From assembly GCA_020345785.1 (NCBI GenBank), contig CP070771.1, forward strand, positions 3,826,458-3,837,796: DNA of 11,339 nt, read 5' to 3'. The notes under the pieces were generated by a model. The model had not been told where the DNA came from, did no database searches, and was given only the letters and a program-made list of their open reading frames with translations. Below, one piece after another: positions 6,995-11,339 of the stretch (position 1 is the first letter of the stretch; each line of letters begins with the position of its first letter). The position numbers were made by a program, and so were the translations under genes. Source of the DNA: Desulfobacterales bacterium (GTDB lineage Bacteria > Desulfobacterota > Desulfobacteria > Desulfobacterales > JAFDCJ01).

Positions 6995-8329
6995 TCATAC
7001 CGTTTTTTCAATAACTTCATATAGAATGTCACTGATAAATTTAATTTCCATACCCAGACCATAGTGATGGTTGATATCTTCCAGGCCGCTGTGGCAGTTA
7101 TGACAGGGGGTAATAAGAACCTTCGCGCCCCGGGCTTTGGCGGCAAATAACTGCTCGGCCTTCACCCGGTTGCTTTCCACCCTTTTTAATTTGTAAGGGG
7201 GTCCGCAGTTTATCACCCCGCCGCCGGCACAGCAGCAGTAGTTGTACTCACGGTTTGGGTGCATCTCCACCAGTTTTTCACAAGTGGCATTGACGACATA
7301 GCGCGATTTTTCCATCAGGCCGCCGCCCCGGATCACATTGCAGGGATCGTGCAGGGTTACCGGTGTCTCAAATTTCTTGGCAACTTTGACTTTTCCATCC
7401 TTGAGCAATTCATAAAAAAATTGTATCGCATGCACAATCGGAATCGGCGGCATGCGCCATCCCAGCCAGCGGTTGCCCATGTCATAAACGGAACGAAAGG
7501 CATGGCCGCATTCGCCCATGACGATGCGTTTTACTTTCAACCTGGCGGCGGTTTCAAAGTGCTCCCGTTTAATGCGTCCCATCAGCTCATAGTCGCCGGT
7601 AAACATGGCCATGTCGCTGTTGTCCCAGCCCGGGGTGGCCGGCATGGTCCAGTCAACCCCGGCCACATCCATGATCACGGCCGCCTGATAGATCAGCTGG
7701 GCCTGAAATTTAGGCTCCGGCCCGATCACGGAATACATGATATCGGCACCTTCTTTCTCAAGAGGAATTCGCAACGTCGGAATTTCGGACTGGGCTTCTT
7801 CCTCCTGCCACTGCAGGGTATCAATCCATTCATCGTCTTTAACCCACATCTGGTTTAAGGTGGCGGCATGGCTGTGGGCCGTGTCCTGGATGTAAAGCGG
7901 CGTTACGCCGAGCAAATGACAGATCCTTCGCACCACCGTCATCATGTAGGCGATGTCGATGCCAAAGGGACAGTACATGGCGCAACGCTTGCACAAATTG
8001 CACTCGGTGGCGGCGATTTCGCAGGCGCTTTTGATAAATTCCGGGCTGACCTTGCCTTTATTTTTCACCATCTCCCAAATGGTCTGCTTGACCTTGCCCA
8101 CCGGCGACCAGCGTGGATCATTGTCGTGGGATAAATAGTAGTGGCAGGCCTCCGAACACAGACCGCAGTGAATGCAGGTTTCCACATATGCTTTGAGCCG
8201 CGCACCACTTTCGCCCTTCAAAACCCGGTTGACAACTTTTTCAATGCGGTCCTGGGTCAGTCTCGCAGCTCCCCGTTCCAGGCCTTCGTCCGCGAATTTC
8301 TTTTCTTCTTTTGGTGCAGGTTCAGCCAT
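6995..8329 (-). CDS. tmcB: Iron-sulfur protein TmcB (HdrD/DsrK-like)
   Basis: The 444-residue protein has no signal peptide or helix and should sit on the cytoplasmic face of the Tmc complex. Two [4Fe-4S] ferredoxin motifs come first: Cys52-55-58-62 and Cys110-113-116-120. The C-terminal half carries one full CCG domain, with Cys330, the Cys365-367 triplet, Cys409 and Cys412, the pattern that binds a special iron-sulfur cluster in heterodisulfide reductase HdrB/HdrD and in DsrK. The preceding half-domain keeps only fragments such as GECGHAF, so just one CCG site looks functional. Electrons arriving through TmcC would leave here to a cytoplasmic acceptor that is not established. A TAGGAG site lies nine bases before the ATG. 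HmcF or DsrK are alternatives by fold, but the tetraheme cytochrome next door favours TmcB. Confidence 0.9.
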   Translation of the reverse strand: MAEPAPKEEKKFADEGLERGAARLTQDRIEKVVNRVLKGESGARLKAYVETCIHCGLCSEACHYYLSHDNDPRWSPVGKVKQTIWEMVKNKGKVSPEFIKSACEIAATECNLCKRCAMYCPFGIDIAYMMTVVRRICHLLGVTPLYIQDTAHSHAATLNQMWVKDDEWIDTLQWQEEEAQSEIPTLRIPLEKEGADIMYSVIGPEPKFQAQLIYQAAVIMDVAGVDWTMPATPGWDNSDMAMFTGDYELMGRIKREHFETAARLKVKRIVMGECGHAFRSVYDMGNRWLGWRMPPIPIVHAIQFFYELLKDGKVKVAKKFETPVTLHDPCNVIRGGGLMEKSRYVVNATCEKLVEMHPNREYNYCCCAGGGVINCGPPYKLKRVESNRVKAEQLFAAKARGAKVLITPCHNCHSGLEDINHHYGLGMEIKFISDILYEVIEKTV

Positions 8330-8372
8330 GACTGGAATCTCCTAACCCGGACTATCCGGTATTTGTTATTTT

Positions 8373-8460
8373 GTGTCTGGTGTTCGGTGTTTGGCAAACG
8401 TATTCGTCATCATTGCAGAATTATGGCTGACTAAACACTAAACACCAAAAACTAAACACC
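8373..8460. repeat. Inverted heptamer array (GTGTTYG / TAAACAC) in the tmcC-tmcB spacer
   Basis: The left arm holds three 7-base units (GTGTCTG, GTGTTCG, GTGTTTG at 8373-8393). The right arm holds four in the opposite sense (TAAACAC, TAAACAC, CAAAAAC, TAAACAC at 8432-8459). The arms are about 38 bases apart and could pair imperfectly in DNA or mRNA. The array starts 43 bases upstream of the tmcB start codon. Confidence 0.75.
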
Positions 8461-8549
8461 CTCGTGGAAAGTTAGCTTATCCGACTTTTTACGGGACCAT
8501 CAATCTGCCATCGTAAATATTCAATTTAGATCGACATCAATCCTTAAAT

Positions 8550-8577
8550 CTTCAATATTCAATCGAAAATATTCATT
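8550..8577. repeat. Heptamer array with NTTCAAT core
   Basis: CTTCAAT, ATTCAAT, CGAAAAT and ATTCATT follow each other in exact 7-base register, ending ten bases from the tmcC stop codon. A further isolated ATTCAAT lies at 8519-8525. The unit differs in sequence from the neighbouring array but keeps the same period. Confidence 0.6.
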
Positions 8578-8586
8578 TACAAGCCT

Positions 8587-9246
8587 CTACCAATCTCTGG
8601 CCTGTCTGACCCCTCCGAACTCCGATCCCATATATGCCCGCGTCAGGGGTGCAAACAACATGTGGCTCAAGCGTGTAAAAGGAATCGCAATCAACATGAC
8701 TTCACCCGACAAGATATGCAGGATCGTAAAAAACTGATAACCGAACCATTGATAATAGGCCATAAAACCGGTGATAAAGGGTGCGGCTGCAATCGCCAGA
8801 ATGACATAATCGGACGCCGATGTTACGTACTGCACCTCGGGCGATACCAACCGCCGGATCAAAAAAAATACGCATCCGCCGATAACAATCAGGGTCATCA
8901 GTATTGCCATACCATCCGGCAGGGACCACCAACTCACGCCAAAGGCTTCATCCCACAAAATGACATGTGCCAACAGAAAGATGGGCGTCAAAATCAGACA
9001 TAAGTGAAAGGCGAAGGTTACAATGGTCAGTGCCGGATGGTTTCTCCAGTTGGTCGTGCCGAAAGGTATGATCCAATGCACAATTGAACGAAAGCTATAT
9101 TTCCAGCTCATGTAAGTATAAATAAACTTTTCTTTTTTATGCACCAATGTCAGCAGACTAACCAGACGGTAAAGACTTCCAACGATGAAAATAATAAACG
9201 CCGCCCATGCCAGAGGACCGCTTACAAAGTTGTAAAGGCTGTTCAT
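8587..9246 (-). CDS. tmcC: Membrane cytochrome b-like subunit TmcC
   Basis: The 219-residue protein is mostly hydrophobic, with about five transmembrane helices (near 10-34, 70-97, 109-131, 142-165 and 172-198), the layout of NarI/DsrM-type dihaem cytochrome b subunits. Histidines 70, 81 and 94 in the second helix region and 177 and 195 in the last helix are the candidate haem b ligands. It should carry electrons between periplasmic TmcA and cytoplasmic TmcB, possibly with exchange at the menaquinone pool. A GGGGGAG tract directly before the ATG is the ribosome binding site, unusually close. Spacers of 131 bases before and 257 bases after it both hold short-period repeats, so it is not tightly packed with its partners. 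Confidence 0.9.
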   Translation of the reverse strand: MNSLYNFVSGPLAWAAFIIFIVGSLYRLVSLLTLVHKKEKFIYTYMSWKYSFRSIVHWIIPFGTTNWRNHPALTIVTFAFHLCLILTPIFLLAHVILWDEAFGVSWWSLPDGMAILMTLIVIGGCVFFLIRRLVSPEVQYVTSASDYVILAIAAAPFITGFMAYYQWFGYQFFTILHILSGEVMLIAIPFTRLSHMLFAPLTRAYMGSEFGGVRQARDW

Positions 9247-9262
9247 TGCTCCCCCGCTTTTT

Positions 9263-9367
9263 CGTTATTAATTAATAGTTATTCGTTATTGGTCAGGGCA
9301 GGAAGAAACGTGTTTCGGCACAAGTGATTCAATTTCAGAGACAGCCGACAACCAATAACTAATAACC
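9263..9367. repeat. Inverted heptamer array (CGTTATT / AATAACT) in the tmcD-tmcC spacer
   Basis: The left arm reads CGTTATT, AATTAAT, AGTTATT, CGTTATT (9263-9290). The right arm reads AATAACT, AATAACC (9354-9367), complementary to the inner units with about 15 of 17 bases matching. The two arms are about 63 bases apart. The array occupies most of the 131-base spacer between the tmcD stop and the tmcC start. Confidence 0.75.
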
Positions 9368-9377
9368 AGTATCTTGG

Positions 9378-10637
9378 CTAGCCAACCAGTTCGGCTACGG
9401 GCAAAACCCTGCGGTAGTAATTCCCATTCTCAATGGTCCGCAACAATATTTTATCCCCATCTGGGCTGAACACCGGCTCCCAGGCTGCATCATATTGCCC
9501 GGACCACAACCGGTCGTTTAACGCGATGGTGTATTTACCCTTCTTTTCCACCCTGGCCGCGAGATATTTACCATCGGGACTGAATACCGGTTTCCAGGCC
9601 ATGTCAAAGTCATTTTTCCAGGGGATGCCGTCCGCGACAACAAACCATTTCTGTCCCGCTTTGGCCAAAGCTGCAACCCGCTTGCCGTCCGGACTAAATA
9701 CCGCGTCGGTGACAAGATCAGTGAACGTCACGGCCCACGCTTGACCATCCACGGCAATCGTCCATTTGCCGAACTTGGGTGCGACAACGGCCGCCAGTTT
9801 GCTGCCGTCCGGGCTGAACATCTGGTGCCAGAGCTGGACAAATCGCCTGTCCCAGATGAGGTTTCCGTCCTGGGCCAGCGTCCAAACACCCCCGGTTCTC
9901 ACGGGCGCAACCACAGCACCGCTGCCGGGATGAAAAGTCGGCTGCCAGACACAGCCGAACGTGCTCTCCCAGGGTTTCCCGTTAACCGCAATCGTATAGT
10001 CATAAAGGTTCAACCGCACTTCGGCGGCCAGTGCCGCCCCATCCGGACTGATGGCCATTTTCCAGACATTGACAAATTTGCGGTCCCAGGCCTTGCCGTT
10101 CAGCGCCGCCGTGTAAACACCTTGCTGGTATTTATCAATTTCGCCCTCGCCGAAAGTTTCAACCTGCACCACGGCCGCTGTTTTATGACCATCGCGGCTA
10201 AGCAAAGGATTGGTCATATTCGGATAGGACTCCTCCCAGGCGGTGTCATCAAGCGCCATGCCATAAGCCATATCCTTTTGAATTGCGACGGCGATTTGCT
10301 TGCCGTTCTCACTGAACATGGTGTTCCAGACATAGCCGAATTTGTTCTCCCATGCGACCCCGTCAACCGCCACAGTCCATTCACCCATTTCCGAAACCAG
10401 GGCGGTTAAACGACCATCAGGGGCAAAGCGCAGATACCAGATTTTATCACAGGCATTTTCCCAGGTTTCACCGTTGACACAAACGTTGAATTCACCCTCG
10501 GCGACGTTGACGATGGCAGCGACTTTTTCGCCGTCGGGACTAACCTGAGGTTCTTCCACCCATTCAAACTGTTGGTTCCAGTCTGCAATGGCGACCATCT
10601 TTTCGCGGGATTCCCAATCCATGCTATCGACGCTCAT
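9378..10637 (-). CDS. tmcD: Tryptophan-rich propeller-like protein TmcD
   Basis: The product has 419 residues from the second of two adjacent ATGs (10640 and 10637). AAGGAGG lies seven bases before the second and only four before the first, and an upstream start near 10700 has no such site. The whole protein is made of ten repeats of about 38-40 residues, each with a FSPDGK-like turn (glycines at 36, 75, 112, 150, 200, 240, 278, 318, 356, 394). Each turn is followed by a WTIAVDG-like strand and an AWExxFxxVW-like segment. About 23 tryptophans (5.5 percent) give it the Trp-rich character described for TmcD. The repeats resemble TolB/WD40-type (PD40) beta-propeller blades. One spacing is 50 residues, from an insertion near 158-170. 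No signal peptide is present, so it is cytoplasmic. Its role in the Tmc complex is not known. Confidence 0.88.
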   Translation of the reverse strand: MSVDSMDWESREKMVAIADWNQQFEWVEEPQVSPDGEKVAAIVNVAEGEFNVCVNGETWENACDKIWYLRFAPDGRLTALVSEMGEWTVAVDGVAWENKFGYVWNTMFSENGKQIAVAIQKDMAYGMALDDTAWEESYPNMTNPLLSRDGHKTAAVVQVETFGEGEIDKYQQGVYTAALNGKAWDRKFVNVWKMAISPDGAALAAEVRLNLYDYTIAVNGKPWESTFGCVWQPTFHPGSGAVVAPVRTGGVWTLAQDGNLIWDRRFVQLWHQMFSPDGSKLAAVVAPKFGKWTIAVDGQAWAVTFTDLVTDAVFSPDGKRVAALAKAGQKWFVVADGIPWKNDFDMAWKPVFSPDGKYLAARVEKKGKYTIALNDRLWSGQYDAAWEPVFSPDGDKILLRTIENGNYYRRVLPVAELVG

Positions 10638-10644
10638 CATAAGA

Positions 10645-10651
10645 CCTCCTT
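10645..10651 (-). promoter_or_regulatory. Ribosome binding site that fixes the tmcD start
   Basis: Read on the minus strand, AAGGAGG is followed by TCTT and two in-frame ATGs. Its seven-base spacing favours the second ATG (10637). Confidence 0.85.
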
Positions 10652-10854
10652 GCAATAAAGGTCCAAATATCACGATGTTTCTGTATCGAGGAAATGTCAT
10701 CTGAAATTGATTGCGAAACCGGGCGCCGCAGGATCAAGCATCCGGCAATCAGGCGAGGTTTAGTCAAAAGGATAAACAATTGAGAGCGGAGCCTGTTCAT
10801 TTCATCGTCTTTACAGATTTTAAAATGATTGGTTCAAGATTGTTCGAATATTGT

Positions 10855-10883
10855 TTTATACAAAATCATAAAGACAAATGCAA
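10855..10883 (-). promoter_or_regulatory. Candidate sigma-70-type promoter for the tmc genes
   Basis: On the minus strand, TTGCAT (10878-10883) is followed after exactly 17 bases by TATAAA (10855-10860). The -10 is close to consensus and the -35 matches in its TTG. Transcription would start near 10848, giving a leader of about 210 bases before tmcD. Confidence 0.4.
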
Positions 10884-10892
10884 GCTAACTCC

Positions 10893-10919
10893 CTAATTTT
10901 TTAAAGCATATTAAATTAG
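10893..10919. promoter_or_regulatory. AT-rich inverted repeat, possible operator
   Basis: CTAATTT (10893-10899) and AAATTAG (10913-10919) are perfect complements separated by 13 bases. The outer sequences (CCC before, TAGGG after) extend the symmetry with a two-base slip. The centre-to-centre distance of 20 bases is about two helical turns, as expected for a dimeric regulator site. It lies just upstream of the minus-strand promoter candidate. Confidence 0.35.
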
Positions 10920-10971
10920 TAGGGTATCTCCGATGTTGTTCCGCAAACCCTATTGAACCAAAGCCGATGTT

Positions 10972-10985
10972 CGGTCGAAAGACCG
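10972..10985. other. Hairpin with GAAA tetraloop
   Basis: CGGTC (10972-10976) and GACCG (10981-10985) close a GAAA loop, a very stable RNA hairpin of the GNRA class if transcribed from the plus strand. The surroundings match no riboswitch I can name. It could also be a DNA-level palindrome. Confidence 0.4.
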
Positions 10986-10993
10986 CTGGAGCA

Positions 10994-11009
10994 TGGCGTG
11001 AGCAGTGCA
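10994..11009 (+). promoter_or_regulatory. Possible sigma-54-type promoter for the HdrA-like gene
   Basis: TGGCGTG, four bases, then GTGCA matches about nine of twelve consensus positions (TGGCACG-N4-TTGCA) and keeps the essential GG (10995-10996) and GC (11007-11008) ten bases apart. It would start transcription near 11020, about 190 bases before the gene. The inverted repeat at 10893-10919 lies about 90 bases upstream, where an enhancer-binding activator would sit. The match could be chance. Confidence 0.3.
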
Positions 11010-11106
11010 ACTCGAATCCAATATCTAAATTAAATTCAGAATATTAGCAAGTTTTTGGATCTCGTTGACTCGGCTAAAAAATCCCGATGATTAAAAACAA
11101 TTTTTA

Positions 11107-11135
11107 TTGACAAAATATATCCAGATCTATATTTA
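11107..11135 (+). promoter_or_regulatory. Candidate sigma-70-type promoter for the HdrA-like gene
   Basis: A perfect TTGACA (11107-11112) is followed after 17 bases by TATTTA (11130-11135), with TATATT overlapping at a 15-base spacing. The leader before the start codon would be about 70 bases. Confidence 0.55.
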
Positions 11136-11213
11136 TTATCCCTTTGGCTAAATTTCGGAGTTGGAATTGGCTACGGGCGGATTTTTCAAATTCAGCATTA
11201 GGAGAATATGGAT

Positions 11214-11339
11214 ATGTCAGATGAAATAGTTGGATCGGTGATGGTCGTTGGCGGCGGAATTGGTGGTATGCAGGCCGCACTGGATCTGGCCGACTCCGGT
11301 TACTACGTGTACCTGGTGGAAAAGGGGTCTTCGATAGGT
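11214..11339 (+). CDS. HdrA-like FAD/iron-sulfur protein, N-terminal part, partial at 3' end
   Basis: Only the first 42 residues are present. They form an FAD-binding Rossmann motif: strand [10 protein letters not shown] (residues 9-18), a helix containing [10 protein letters not shown], and a second strand VYLVEK ending in the acidic residue (Glu36) that binds the FAD ribose. The wording matches HdrA-type subunits of heterodisulfide reductase-like complexes and the related QmoA, both common in sulfate reducers. HdrA proteins bifurcate or transfer electrons between ferredoxin, NADH or hydrogenase modules and disulfides; that role cannot be confirmed from this fragment. An AGGAG site (11200-11204) lies nine bases before this ATG. 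An ATG at 11208 has only three bases of spacing and is less likely. The gene diverges from tmcD. Confidence 0.72.
   Translation, partial: MSDEIVGSVMVVGGGIGGMQAALDLADSGYYVYLVEKGSSIG

Larger units (their letters stand above)
10641..11213. other. Divergent control region between tmcD and the HdrA-like gene
   Basis: This spacer of about 570 bases has no supportable gene. A 61-codon plus-strand frame beginning at 10711 has only a TTG start and no ribosome binding site. The region contains promoter candidates for both strands, an AT-rich inverted repeat and a GAAA-loop hairpin, each listed separately. It is long for a bacterial divergent promoter region, which suggests more than one control site. 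Confidence 0.65.

Noticed and set aside
7259..7858. Long plus-strand open frame (199 codons) inside tmcB
   Set aside because: Antisense shadow of a strongly conserved gene; His-rich and Gly-rich composition reflects the complementary codons.
8330..8586. CRISPR array in the repeat-bearing spacer
   Set aside because: Units are seven bases with no intervening unique spacers, and no cas genes are present.
10711..10896. Plus-strand frame of 61 codons in the divergent spacer
   Set aside because: TTG start without ribosome binding site, no motif, and it overlaps the likely tmc promoter.

Overview
The window reads as a chromosomal segment of a sulfate-reducing bacterium of the Desulfobacterota, most likely outside Desulfovibrio. 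The main reason is a complete transmembrane tetraheme (Tmc) electron-transfer gene set on the minus strand: a tetraheme cytochrome c (TmcA), an HdrD/DsrK-like iron-sulfur protein (TmcB), a five-helix cytochrome b-like protein (TmcC) and a tryptophan-rich repeat protein (TmcD). A divergent HdrA-like flavoprotein gene at the right edge fits the same lifestyle. The assignment rests on protein motifs, not on a database search.

Left part (1-4642, plus strand): the 3' end of an acyl-CoA synthetase gene, then a membrane-bound alpha/beta hydrolase with a large C-terminal multi-helix domain of unknown role. After a 527-base spacer full of repeats comes a GAF-PAS-PP2C (SpoIIE/RsbU-type) phosphatase gene. 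Its true start is the ATG at 2996, behind a near-perfect ribosome binding site; an open frame further upstream only runs through an intergenic hairpin repeat.

Middle (4643-6138): miaA (tRNA dimethylallyltransferase) faces the phosphatase gene. It is followed on its upstream side by about 400 bases without a supportable gene, which carry two strong hairpin repeats.

Right part (6139-10637, minus strand): reading with transcription, the order is tmcD, tmcC, tmcB, tmcA and then a single-domain CheY-like response regulator. As far as I recall, the Desulfovibrio order is tmcA-B-C-D, so this layout looks inverted. TmcA would take electrons in the periplasm from the type I cytochrome c3 pool. TmcC would carry them across the membrane and TmcB would receive them on the cytoplasmic side; TmcD, a ten-repeat propeller-like protein, is cytoplasmic with no known reaction. 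The spacers flanking tmcC carry 7-base tandem repeats, two of them as inverted arms.

The spacer between tmcD and the HdrA-like gene (about 570 bases) holds divergent promoter candidates: a sigma-70-type site on each strand, a possible sigma-54-type site on the plus strand and an inverted repeat. The most unusual points are the heptamer-repeat spacers, the ten-repeat Trp-rich TmcD, the inverted tmc order with its terminal response regulator, and the divergent pairing with an HdrA-like protein.
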